NCBI GenBank assembly: GCA_030689585.1
Contig: JAUYFZ010000216.1
Location: forward strand, 1 to 9,407
Reading direction: 5' to 3'
DNA length: 9,407 nt
Source: Rhodocyclaceae bacterium
Lineage (GTDB): Bacteria > Pseudomonadota > Gammaproteobacteria > Burkholderiales > Rhodocyclaceae
Position 1 is the first letter of the stretch. The number at the start of each line of letters is the position of its first letter. The translations under genes were made by a program, and so were the position numbers. Below are positions 1-5,717 of the stretch, piece after piece. The notes under the pieces are model-generated. The model ran no database searches, was not told the origin of the DNA, and saw only the letters and a list, made by a program, of their open reading frames with translations.

Positions 1-240
1 ACGGCAGGATTCAGGGTATTGAGATTTTGGAACAACGACGTGCTGCAAAATATCGATACGGTAGTTGAGGCGATCTGGATTGCTTTGCAAAAGGAATCTA
101 TCCCCCATCCCCTCCCCAACCCCCCCCTTGAAGGGGAGGGAGACTGTCATGTCCTCCCCTTGAAGGGGAGGGAGACTGTCATGTCAGCGATATGGCATGT
201 CACCCACTACAAACCGCATAGAGCCGTTTTCATGGTCTGA
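1..240 (+). CDS. DUF559-type endonuclease-like protein, C-terminal fragment (5' end outside window)
   Basis: The frame is open from base 1 to a TGA at 238-240. Its first residues read TAGFRVLRFWNNDVLQNI, followed by an acidic helix ending near WIALQK. The 'RVLRFWNN-VL-NI' block is the characteristic C-terminus of DUF559 proteins, small Vsr/PD-(D/E)XK-like putative nucleases of unknown role. Only this end lies in the window, so the catalytic part cannot be judged. The family normally stops soon after this helix. Here about 45 further residues are translated from the tandem repeat at 102-184 (PHPLPNPPLEGEG and so on) and the sequence after it, so the tail is probably repeat-derived. The gene converges on hypD: its stop lies 8 nt past the hypD stop, an 11-bp overlap. 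Recognition is from the short motif only. Confidence 0.72.
   Translation, partial: TAGFRVLRFWNNDVLQNIDTVVEAIWIALQKESIPHPLPNPPLEGEGDCHVLPLKGRETVMSAIWHVTHYKPHRAVFMV
102..184. repeat. Tandem palindromic repeat, left cluster (two 32-bp units with a C-rich lead)
   Basis: Two adjacent 32-bp units, 121-152 and 153-184, differ at one base (123 c versus 155 t). Each contains the palindrome CTCCCCTTGAAGGGGAG or its variant, then GGAGACTGTCATGT. A C-rich lead (CCCCCATCCCCTCCCCAACC) begins at 102. The lead plus the first palindrome, 102-142, matches 9309-9349 at 40 of 41 positions in the same orientation. This looks like a dispersed, normally extragenic palindromic element. Here it lies inside the reading frame of the DUF559 fragment. 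Confidence 0.85.
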
Positions 241-1342
241 ATCTTCCATAGGTGTAATGCGCCGCGCAGGCTCCTTCCGAACTCACCATGCACGCGCCGA
301 CGGGATTGTCCGGTGTGCAGACCACGCCGAACAGCGCGCATTCTTCGGGTCGTTTCACGCCGCGTAAAATCGTTCCACATTCGCAGGAACGGTGATCCGG
401 TACGAGGCGATAATCCAGCGCGAACCGTTGTTCGGCATCGAACTGCGCATAACAGGGCCGCAGTTTTAGGGCCGATTTTGGCAAGGTGCCTAAGCCGCGC
501 CACTCAAATTCGTCACGCAGTTCCAGCACTTGGGCCACGATGGCCTGCGCCTTGAGATTCCCGTCGTGGGTGACAGCGCGGGTGTATTCATTCTCCACGA
601 CGGCCCGTCCCCTGTTGACCTGACGGATCAGCATGAGGATCGCCTGCATCACGTCGAGCGGTTCGAACCCCGCAATGACGACGGGCTTTCCATAATCAAG
701 CGAGAAGGGTTCGTAGGGGCGGGTGCCGATCACCGCCGAAACATGAGCGGGGCCGACAAAGCCATCTATCGGAATCCCATCGGGCGCGGCGAGGATATGG
801 TGCATGGCGGGGGGAGTCAGCACATGACAGCAAAGCACGCTGAAATTATGAAGGGCTTGCGCGGCCGCCTGCATCACCACCACGGCAGTCGGGGGCGTGG
901 TGGTTTCAAAGCCGATGGCGAAGAACACCACCTGTCGCGTCGGATTTTTTTGCGCCAGTTGCAGTGCCTCGGTGGCCGAATAAACCATGCGAACATCGCC
1001 CCTGCCCATCAATGCGCTGACTTTCTGCAATGAGCGTCCGCCAGAGGCCGGCACGCGCAGGCAATCGCCGTAAGCGCACAGTATCGCGTCATGGTCGAGT
1101 GCCAACCGGATGGCACTATCGATGCGACCAATCGGCAACACGCAGACGGGGCAACCGGGGCCATGCACCATACGCACGTTGCTTGGTAGCAAATCGACAA
1201 TGCCGTGACGTGAAATGGCATGGGTATGCCCTCCGCAAAACTCCATGAAGGCGTAATTCCTGTCCGTTAGCACCTCACGGGCCATGGCAGCGGCGATGAC
1301 CTTGGCGAGTCGACCGTCTCGGAATTCGCTGATGTACTTCAT
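230..1342 (-). CDS. hypD: HypD, [NiFe]-hydrogenase Fe(CN)2CO assembly iron-sulfur protein
   Basis: A cytoplasmic scaffold that with HypC assembles the Fe(CN)2CO group and passes it to the hydrogenase large-subunit precursor. The protein has 370 aa, the usual length (E. coli about 373). Family motifs are intact: CGGHTH at 36-41, GPGCPVC at 61-67, GFETTTP at 144-150, and the C-terminal cysteine set C320, C322, C335, C342, C351 and C359 that includes the 4Fe-4S ligands. The ending MVSSEGACAA-Y-YG is typical. Position 94 is Cys in YGDCLRVP, where I recall Met in enterobacterial HypD (FGDMMRVP). The ATG overlaps the hypC stop (ATGA), so translation is probably coupled. It is the last gene of the operon. 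hypE, which often follows hypD, is absent here, and the next gene is the convergent DUF559 fragment. Confidence 0.97.
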   Translation of the reverse strand: MKYISEFRDGRLAKVIAAAMAREVLTDRNYAFMEFCGGHTHAISRHGIVDLLPSNVRMVHGPGCPVCVLPIGRIDSAIRLALDHDAILCAYGDCLRVPASGGRSLQKVSALMGRGDVRMVYSATEALQLAQKNPTRQVVFFAIGFETTTPPTAVVVMQAAAQALHNFSVLCCHVLTPPAMHHILAAPDGIPIDGFVGPAHVSAVIGTRPYEPFSLDYGKPVVIAGFEPLDVMQAILMLIRQVNRGRAVVENEYTRAVTHDGNLKAQAIVAQVLELRDEFEWRGLGTLPKSALKLRPCYAQFDAEQRFALDYRLVPDHRSCECGTILRGVKRPEECALFGVVCTPDNPVGACMVSSEGACAAHYTYGRFRP

Positions 1343-1560
1343 GGCAGTGCCGCCATTTCTGCAAAAAGTGCCAGCGTCTTTTCGGCTTCGTTCTGGTCGA
1401 GTTTCTGGAGTGCGAAACCCACATGCACGATCACGTAGTCATCCACGGCGATGTTGTCTACGAGGGCTAACGAGATAATCTTGCGCACGCCCCCCACGTC
1501 GACGACACCTTGCGAATCGGGCAACAGTTCAACGACCAGCGCGGGAATGGCGAGGCACAT
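1339..1560 (-). CDS. hypC: HypC, hydrogenase maturation chaperone
   Basis: A small OB-fold chaperone that carries the Fe(CN)2CO unit with HypD and docks on the hydrogenase large-subunit precursor. The start is fixed by the family N-terminus MCLAIP: Cys2 must become N-terminal after Met removal, so the upstream in-frame ATG at 1599 is unlikely. The protein is 73 aa, short but usual for the family. The signature DYVIVHVGFALQKLD lies at about 41-55 and is followed by an acidic C-terminal helix. The Shine-Dalgarno sequence (AGAGG, 8 nt before the ATG) lies inside the terminal inverted repeat of the element at 1561-1705, whose edge abuts the start codon. The stop overlaps hypD by 4 bp. Confidence 0.95.
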   Translation of the reverse strand: MCLAIPALVVELLPDSQGVVDVGGVRKIISLALVDNIAVDDYVIVHVGFALQKLDQNEAEKTLALFAEMAALP

Positions 1561-1705
1561 ATGGGGACCTCTATAAACTCGAAGTTCTAAGCAAGACAAG
1601 GCGCGAGCAAAAAATAACGACGACGCATATATTTGATATGTAAGGAGTTATTTTTTGAGAGCAACGCAGTATTGCGACGAAATTTGAGTTTATAGAAGTG
1701 CCCAT
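1561..1705. mobile_element. MITE-like 145-bp inverted-repeat element between hypF and hypC
   Basis: The ends 1561-1580 and 1686-1705 are inverted repeats matching at 18 of 20 positions, with a perfect 11-bp core TCTATAAACTC / GAGTTTATAGA at 1570-1580 and 1686-1696. A second 10-bp inverted repeat lies inside (AAAAAATAAC 1609-1618, GTTATTTTTT 1647-1656), and the two halves resemble each other as reverse complements along most of their length. The whole can fold into one long imperfect hairpin. It contains no credible gene and is AT-rich compared with the hyp genes. It fills the intergenic gap almost exactly: one base from the hypF stop and directly against the hypC start codon. No target duplication is evident. 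A large REP-type repeat is the alternative to a MITE. Confidence 0.75.
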
Positions 1706-1706
1706 G

Positions 1707-2900
1707 TCAATTCTCCAAAATTTGTCGAGCGATCCATGCCTGACCGAGGGCGATGCCCGCATCTCCAGGCGAAACCTGCGTCGCTTCTCGCAGGAAAAGC
1801 CCGGTCGCATCGAGTCTTTCGCGAAGCCCCAAGGATAGCAGCCGGTTGAGAAAACAGCCGCCCCCGCAGGCAAGGATGGTCACGCCCGTTCGATCAGCGG
1901 CACGTACGGCCCAAGCCGCGAGTGCTTCGACCAAGGTGGCATGAAAACGTGCTGCGCCAAGATCGGTGTTGGTTTCATCGGTCAGTGCGCCCAGCGCGGG
2001 TAGCAGGTCGAGCGTGCCTTCGCTGTCGATATGCCATGAAAGGGGCATCGGCCAGCCGTGCGCAGCGATATGGCGCGTTGCCGCCTGTTCGAGCGCGATA
2101 GCAGCCTGTGCCTCGACCTCCATGCGTCGTGAAAGCCCCAGCAATCCGGCGGCCGCATCGAAGACGCGACCGGCACTTGAGGTCATGGGGCTGTTGATGC
2201 CGCGTTCGATGAGCGTGGGGAGCATGGCAGCAGCGGGTTCGTCGGAAAAACGCGCCGCAATTTCCTTACTGCGTCCTAACGCATGGAGCACAGCCGCCGC
2301 CATACGCCAAGGCTCACGAGCCGCCCGGTCGCCCCCGGGTAAGGCCAACGGTCGAAAATGGCCCAGCCGCTCGAACTGTGCACCGTTGACCTGCAACAGC
2401 TCACCGCCCCAAGCTTGGCCGTCCGTGCCAAGCCCGACCCCGTCGAGTGCCAAGCCCAGCACGGGGCCTTCGATGCCGTGTTCCGCGCACAATGCCGCAA
2501 TGTGCGCGTGGTGGTGCTGTACGGGGATCAGCGGCACGCCGAGTTCGTGCGCATATCCCGCCGCTGCACGACTCGAATGAAAGTCTGGATGCAGATCACA
2601 GGCAATCGCGGCAGGCGGCTCGCCCATCCAGGTGGAGAGTGCTTCCATCGTGGCATCGAAGCCTTCACAGGCTTGGGGGGTATCCAAGTCGCCGACGGAG
2701 GCGGACAGCAGTGCCTCATCGCCGCGCATTGCGCAAACCGTATTCTTGAACCAAGCCCCCGCTGCCAGCACCGGCGGCCCGATCCGCGAAAGTTTTAACG
2801 TGGAATAACTCGTTCGAAGTACCCCGTCATAATCGAGCGCAGCGAGCCGATTAGAACCCCCCGAGAGGGGGGGCGAAGGGGGGCGGGTGTTTAATGGCAT
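1707..2900 (-). CDS. hypF: HypF, C-terminal Kae1-like carbamoyltransferase half only
   Basis: Full-length HypF (about 750 aa) makes the thiocarboxamide on HypE that becomes cyanide. It joins an acylphosphatase domain, zinc fingers, a YrdC domain that forms carbamoyl-AMP, and a Kae1-like carbamoyltransferase domain. This 397-aa protein has only the last. Visible motifs are PVLAAGAWFKNT (43-54), the metal-binding HHHAH (129-133), the nucleotide-binding LALDGVGLGTDGQAWGGE (150-167), SSAGRVFDAAAGLLG (241-255), CGGGCFLN (345-352) and SPGDAGIALGQAW (377-389). As I recall, a similarly truncated functional HypF1 occurs in Cupriavidus necator. Residues 4-16 (NTRPPSPPLSGGS) come from a GC-rich palindrome, and no good Shine-Dalgarno precedes the ATG at 2900. 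No better in-frame start is seen before the conserved block. hypB ends 45 nt upstream, leaving no room for the missing half. Confidence 0.92.
   Translation of the reverse strand: MPLNTRPPSPPLSGGSNRLAALDYDGVLRTSYSTLKLSRIGPPVLAAGAWFKNTVCAMRGDEALLSASVGDLDTPQACEGFDATMEALSTWMGEPPAAIACDLHPDFHSSRAAAGYAHELGVPLIPVQHHHAHIAALCAEHGIEGPVLGLALDGVGLGTDGQAWGGELLQVNGAQFERLGHFRPLALPGGDRAAREPWRMAAAVLHALGRSKEIAARFSDEPAAAMLPTLIERGINSPMTSSAGRVFDAAAGLLGLSRRMEVEAQAAIALEQAATRHIAAHGWPMPLSWHIDSEGTLDLLPALGALTDETNTDLGAARFHATLVEALAAWAVRAADRTGVTILACGGGCFLNRLLSLGLRERLDATGLFLREATQVSPGDAGIALGQAWIARQILEN
2853..2892. repeat. GC-rich palindrome at the 5' end of hypF
   Basis: The run CCCCCC-GAGA-GGGGGG at 2857-2872 is a short perfect stem with a 4-nt loop, followed by further G-runs to about 2886. 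It encodes the low-complexity N-terminus of the shortened HypF (PPSPPLSGG). It resembles the intergenic C/G-rich repeats at the window edges in style but not in sequence. It sits exactly where the YrdC-Kae1 junction of a full HypF would be. Confidence 0.5.
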
Positions 2901-2945
2901 TTAACGTATTTCATGGAACAAGGGTGGGCTTGGCGACTATGCGAG

Positions 2946-3668
2946 TTAACGTCGTTGTTTTATCCATGCGAGCCATTCATCCATGCCTTCGCCGGTCTTC
3001 ACAGAGAGTCGGATCACCTCGACATCAGGGTTGATATGCCGTGCGTTTTCGATGGCACTATCGACATTGAAGTCGACATAAGGCAATAAATCGCACTTGG
3101 AAAACAGCACCAGTGCGGCAGTTCTGAATATGTCCGGGTATTTGAGCGGCTTGTCATCGCCTTCCGTCACCGAAAGGATGACGACCCGATACGCTTCGCC
3201 CAAGTCAAAGGCCGCCGGACAAACGAGGTTCCCGACATTTTCGATCATCAACACCCCCCCATCGACCAGAGGCAGATCGTCGAGCGCGTGGCCTACCGCA
3301 TGGGCATCGAGGTGACAGCCCTTGCCCGTGTTGATCTGAATAGCCGCCGCACCCGTGGCGCGAATTCTGTCGGCATCGAGGCTCGTTTGCTGATCGCCTT
3401 CGATCACGGCGACGAGTCCGTCTAGCTGTTCTATCGTTTTCACCAGGAGCGTCGTCTTACCCGATCCGGGACTCGACATGAGATTCAAGGCGAGGATGCC
3501 GCGTGCAGAGAGCCGCGCACGGTTTTTTTCGGCGTAGGCATTGTTTCGCGCAAGGAGGTCCTGCTCGATCAAAATTCGATGGGTGGTCGGATGGAGTGGG
3601 TCAGAAAGGGATAAGTCATGGGAGTCGTGCTCGTGATGAGAATCGCCGCAACCGCAAGTGGTACACAT
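2946..3668 (-). CDS. hypB: HypB, GTPase for nickel insertion into hydrogenase
   Basis: A SIMIBI-class GTPase that works with HypA to insert nickel into the hydrogenase large subunit. The protein has 240 aa. The N-terminus MCTTCGCGD carries the CxxCGC high-affinity nickel motif, followed by a very short His-rich stretch (HHEHDSHD, 11-18) in place of the long His tract of storage-type HypB. The P-loop is SPGSGKT (66-72), and the conserved [13 protein letters not shown] (90-102) follows. Metal-site residues C118-H119 (GKGCHLDAH) and C150 (ENVGNLVCP) match the G-domain site, and SKCD (190-193) is the guanine-specificity motif. The start is 2 nt after the hypA stop, with GGAGG inside the hypA end serving as Shine-Dalgarno. 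Complete and apparently functional. Confidence 0.97.
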   Translation of the reverse strand: MCTTCGCGDSHHEHDSHDLSLSDPLHPTTHRILIEQDLLARNNAYAEKNRARLSARGILALNLMSSPGSGKTTLLVKTIEQLDGLVAVIEGDQQTSLDADRIRATGAAAIQINTGKGCHLDAHAVGHALDDLPLVDGGVLMIENVGNLVCPAAFDLGEAYRVVILSVTEGDDKPLKYPDIFRTAALVLFSKCDLLPYVDFNVDSAIENARHINPDVEVIRLSVKTGEGMDEWLAWIKQRR

Positions 3669-3670
3669 CT

Positions 3671-3913
3671 TCAGATAACCTCCAATTCTCTTACCCGCAT
3701 CTCGTCGCCGGGTGTTGTTGAAATTTCAAGCCGCGCATTTTCTGCCATTCCGCCTTTGGCCACCGACTCGAAGCAGAAGGCCAGCGCGTCGGGCGATACA
3801 CAGGAGTGTGTCCCGATGTCGATGAAAACCGTTCGAACGACAGAAAATTTGTCGCGTCGTGCGGCGCACTCAATGAGTTGGATGATATTCTCGGCCAGCG
3901 ATATTTCATGCAT
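3671..3913 (-). CDS. hypA: HypA, nickel metallochaperone lacking its zinc-binding domain
   Basis: HypA binds nickel through its N-terminal Met-His-Glu and delivers it with HypB to the hydrogenase precursor. The start at 3913 gives [15 protein letters not shown], the conserved N-terminus; the upstream in-frame start at 3982 would bury His2 and is rejected. The protein is 80 aa against the usual 113-118. Homologues run LEI-xxPG, then a domain of about 33 residues with two CxxC pairs binding structural zinc, then GDEMRVKELEV. Here RLEISTTPG (61-69) joins directly to [11 protein letters not shown] (70-80). Both CxxC pairs are gone, while the frame and both flanks are preserved, which looks like a clean in-frame deletion. 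The remaining cysteines are C16, C38 and C47. The Shine-Dalgarno is weak (TGGAACT before the ATG). First recognised gene of the operon, divergent from aroE. Confidence 0.92.
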   Translation of the reverse strand: MHEISLAENIIQLIECAARRDKFSVVRTVFIDIGTHSCVSPDALAFCFESVAKGGMAENARLEISTTPGDEMRVRELEVI

Positions 3914-3920
3914 AGTTCCA

Positions 3921-4103
3921 TCATAAACGATGGTTAACTGTGCTGTGGTTTGACGTGGGCAATAAAAACTGGACAGTGCCAAGTTCTACGCGAGCTAATC
4001 GCTCGCGATCCGAGGTTATGTCAGGGTTTAGATAAATTGTTGCGATTTTCTCCATATTTACGAAGTTGAAGACGAAATCATACAAATACTGGTTCTCGTA
4101 CAT
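3921..4103 (-). CDS. Doubtful 60-aa leader ORF upstream of hypA
   Basis: An ATG at 4103 opens 60 codons ending 7 nt before the hypA start, in the same direction. The product (MYENQYLYDFVFNFVNMEKI...) matches no family I recognise, and no clear Shine-Dalgarno precedes it. The reading frame runs through the hairpin at 3989-4007. It may be a chance ORF in the AT-rich promoter region, or a small leader gene coupled to hypA. Listed for completeness. Confidence 0.18.
   Translation of the reverse strand: MYENQYLYDFVFNFVNMEKIATIYLNPDITSDRERLARVELGTVQFLLPTSNHSTVNHRL
3989..4007. promoter_or_regulatory. Perfect 7-bp inverted repeat (CGCGAGC-TAATC-GCTCGCG)
   Basis: The arms 3989-3995 and 4001-4007 pair perfectly around a 5-nt loop in the hypA-aroE gap, about 76 bp upstream of hypA and 129 bp upstream of aroE. 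No U-run follows directly on either strand, so it is not a standard terminator. It could be a protein-binding site or an mRNA leader hairpin of the hyp transcript. Confidence 0.45.
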
Positions 4104-4135
4104 ACCGCCAGACAGTGGCCGCCGATAGGTTAACC

Positions 4136-4939
4136 ATGGACAAATACGCCGTTATCGGTCACCCGATCAGCCATTCCCAATCGCCTCGTATCCACACTCT
4201 GTTTGCACAGCAGACCGGGCAAGTCATGACCTATGAGGCAATCTTGGCACCTCTCACCGAATTTAGGCAAACCGTCGAATCCTTCCGCGCCCACGGAGGA
4301 CGGGGGATGAGTGTGACCGTACCTTTCAAGGAAGAAGCCTATCGAATGGCGACGCGCCTGTCTGATCGGGCGCAGGCCGCCGGAGCGGTCAATACGTTGA
4401 TCTTTGAAGAGGGCGGCATTCTTGGCGAAAATACCGATGGGGCCGGGCTGGTGCGTGACATTACGCAAAATCTGAGCAGGACGATCACGGGCCGGCGCAT
4501 TTTGCTCGTCGGGGCGGGGGGCGCAGCACGGGGAGTCATCCTCCCGTTGCTCAACATGAAACCCTCGGAACTGGTCATCACCAATCGGACTGCACCGAAA
4601 GCAGAAGCCTTGGCCCGCACTTTTGGTATTGAAAGTTGCCCCATGGATGCGCTATTTCTCTCGCCCCGCGCTTTCGATCTCGTTATCAATGCCACCTCAT
4701 CCGGGTTGTCAGAAGCGGCCCTGGATTTGCCGGATTCCGTTTTTGCGCCAGGTTGTCTGGCCTACGACATGATGTACGGTCGTCTCACCCCCTTCATGGC
4801 CCAAGCCCATGCGGCCCACGCACGGGTGGCCGACGGGCTGGGCATGCTCGTCGAACAGGCCTCGGAAGCCTTCTTCCTTTGGCGCGGTGTTCGACCAGTA
4901 TCAGAACCGGTGTTGGCCGCCTTGAAAGGGACATCTTAA
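4136..4939 (+). CDS. aroE: Shikimate dehydrogenase (NADP+)
   Basis: Reduces 3-dehydroshikimate to shikimate in the chorismate (aromatic amino acid) pathway, in the cytoplasm. The start at 4136 gives MDKYAVIGHPISHSQSP, the family N-terminus, with AGG about 10 nt upstream; the upstream GTG at 4115 only adds non-conserved residues. The protein is 267 aa, a normal length. Shikimate-binding residues are S14 and S16 (SHSQS). The catalytic Lys65 lies in VTVPFKE, Asn86 in AVNTL, and Asp101 in ENTDGAG. The NADP-binding motif is GAGGAARG (126-133), with NRT at 150-152 as the usual NADP-selectivity region. GLGMLVEQA (234-242) closes the domain. The stop overlaps the mtgA start by one base (TAATG), so the two are co-expressed. 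Confidence 0.97.
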   Translation: MDKYAVIGHPISHSQSPRIHTLFAQQTGQVMTYEAILAPLTEFRQTVESFRAHGGRGMSVTVPFKEEAYRMATRLSDRAQAAGAVNTLIFEEGGILGENTDGAGLVRDITQNLSRTITGRRILLVGAGGAARGVILPLLNMKPSELVITNRTAPKAEALARTFGIESCPMDALFLSPRAFDLVINATSSGLSEAALDLPDSVFAPGCLAYDMMYGRLTPFMAQAHAAHARVADGLGMLVEQASEAFFLWRGVRPVSEPVLAALKGTS

Positions 4940-5634
4940 TGAGACCCGCGCCCACTTGGCTTAAACGCACCTTGCTTGCCGGTTGCACCCTGCTTGTTCT
5001 GTGGCAGGGCTGGTATCTGGGATGGGTACTCTGGTGGAAGTGGGCCGATCCGGAGGTGACGCATTTCATGACACTGCGTCTGGAAGCGTTACAGGAAAAA
5101 AAACCGAAGGCCGTGCTCAAGCACACCTGGGTTCCCTATGCACGCGTCTCTGTGCATTTGAAACGTGCGGTCATCGCTTCTGAAGATGACAAGTTCATCG
5201 ATCACGACGGATTCGATTGGGAGGGTATCCAGAAAGCTATTGAAAAAAACCAGCGACGTGGAAAAATCGTAGCGGGTGGCTCCACTATCTCGCAACAACT
5301 GGCGAAGAATCTTTTCCTGTCCGCTTCGAAAACACCTTGGCGAAAAGTGCAGGAAGCGATCATCACCTTGATGATCGAAATGATCTGGGACAAACGTCGC
5401 ATTCTGGAGGTTTATCTCAACGTCGTTGAATGGGGTGAGGGGTTATTCGGCGCAGAAGCCGCTGCTCGACGTTATTTCGGCGTTTCGGCCACCGGGCTTT
5501 CCGCTGAACAAGGCGCACGCCTCGCCGTCATGCTGCCTGCTCCCCGTCGCTTCGAAAAAAACCCTTGGTCCGGCTATCTCGACGCACGCACTTTCAGCGT
5601 CATGGATCGGATGAAGTATTCGGAAATACCGTGA
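4939..5634 (+). CDS. mtgA: Monofunctional biosynthetic peptidoglycan transglycosylase
   Basis: A GT51 glycosyltransferase that polymerises lipid II into glycan strands on the periplasmic side of the inner membrane. The protein is 231 aa, the usual MtgA size, with no transpeptidase domain. One N-terminal membrane anchor spans about 12-33 (rich in Leu and Trp). The catalytic Glu82 lies in ASEDDKF, GGSTISQQLAKN is at 113-124, RKVQEA at 135-140 and YLNVVEWGEGLFG at 159-171, all GT51 signatures. The start is the ATG that shares its A with the aroE stop; a longer frame upstream overlaps aroE and is not conserved. It is the second gene of the aroE-mtgA pair. Its stop is followed at once by the palindromic repeats at 5635. 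Confidence 0.96.
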   Translation: MRPAPTWLKRTLLAGCTLLVLWQGWYLGWVLWWKWADPEVTHFMTLRLEALQEKKPKAVLKHTWVPYARVSVHLKRAVIASEDDKFIDHDGFDWEGIQKAIEKNQRRGKIVAGGSTISQQLAKNLFLSASKTPWRKVQEAIITLMIEMIWDKRRILEVYLNVVEWGEGLFGAEAAARRYFGVSATGLSAEQGARLAVMLPAPRRFEKNPWSGYLDARTFSVMDRMKYSEIP

Positions 5635-5701
5635 AATGCATTTCTTCCTAGTAAAAAGTGCATCGCAAATGCATTTTTAACTAGTAAAAAATGCATTTGC
5701 A
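5635..5701. promoter_or_regulatory. Two tandem palindromic repeats (CTAGT-centred), probable operator of the ATPase gene
   Basis: Copy 1 is 5635-5667 and copy 2 is 5668-5701; both share AATGCATTT, then CTAGTAAAAA, then TGCAT. Copy 2 lies in a 36-bp palindrome (5665-5700) with arms GCAAATGCATTTTT / AAAAATGCATTTGC around a central ACTAGT, broken by one mismatched pair. Copy 1 is a decayed version. The pair starts directly after the mtgA stop and ends 16 bp before the preferred ATPase start. A TAGTAT -10-like box follows at 5705. The placement suggests repressor or autoregulatory binding sites, by inference. Confidence 0.7.
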
Positions 5702-5717
5702 CGGTAGTATTTGGCAC

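Larger units (their letters stand above)
3914..4135. promoter_or_regulatory. Divergent hyp / aroE intergenic region
   Basis: These 222 bp separate the hypA and aroE starts and must hold promoters for both directions. The base composition is AT-richer than the flanking genes. On the plus strand TTTACG, 18 nt, TACAAA (about 4056-4085) is a weak sigma70-like candidate for aroE. No convincing sigma70 or sigma54 promoter was found on the minus strand for hyp. Confidence 0.45.

Noticed and set aside
121..184. CRISPR-like tandem repeat
   Set aside because: Two near-identical 32-bp units sit directly next to each other with no unique spacers and no cas genes; it is a palindromic extragenic repeat.
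1571..1705. 44-codon minus-strand ORF starting MGTSINS just after hypF
   Set aside because: It is translated entirely from the inverted-repeat element, has no Shine-Dalgarno and no recognisable product.
3950..3962. FNR-like dyad TTGCCCACGTCAA upstream of hypA
   Set aside because: It has one base too few between the half-sites and lacks the TTGAT/ATCAA ends.
3965..3981. Possible sigma54 promoter for hypA on the minus strand (TGGCAC)
   Set aside because: The -24 half fits, but at the required spacing the -12 GC is replaced by TT, so the core is not met.
3914..3982. Upstream in-frame start for hypA (MALSSFYC...)
   Set aside because: It would place 23 residues before the nickel-binding MHE N-terminus, which must be the true start.
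4636..4938. Upstream extension of mtgA
   Set aside because: It overlaps aroE in another frame; MtgA has normal length from the ATG at 4939.
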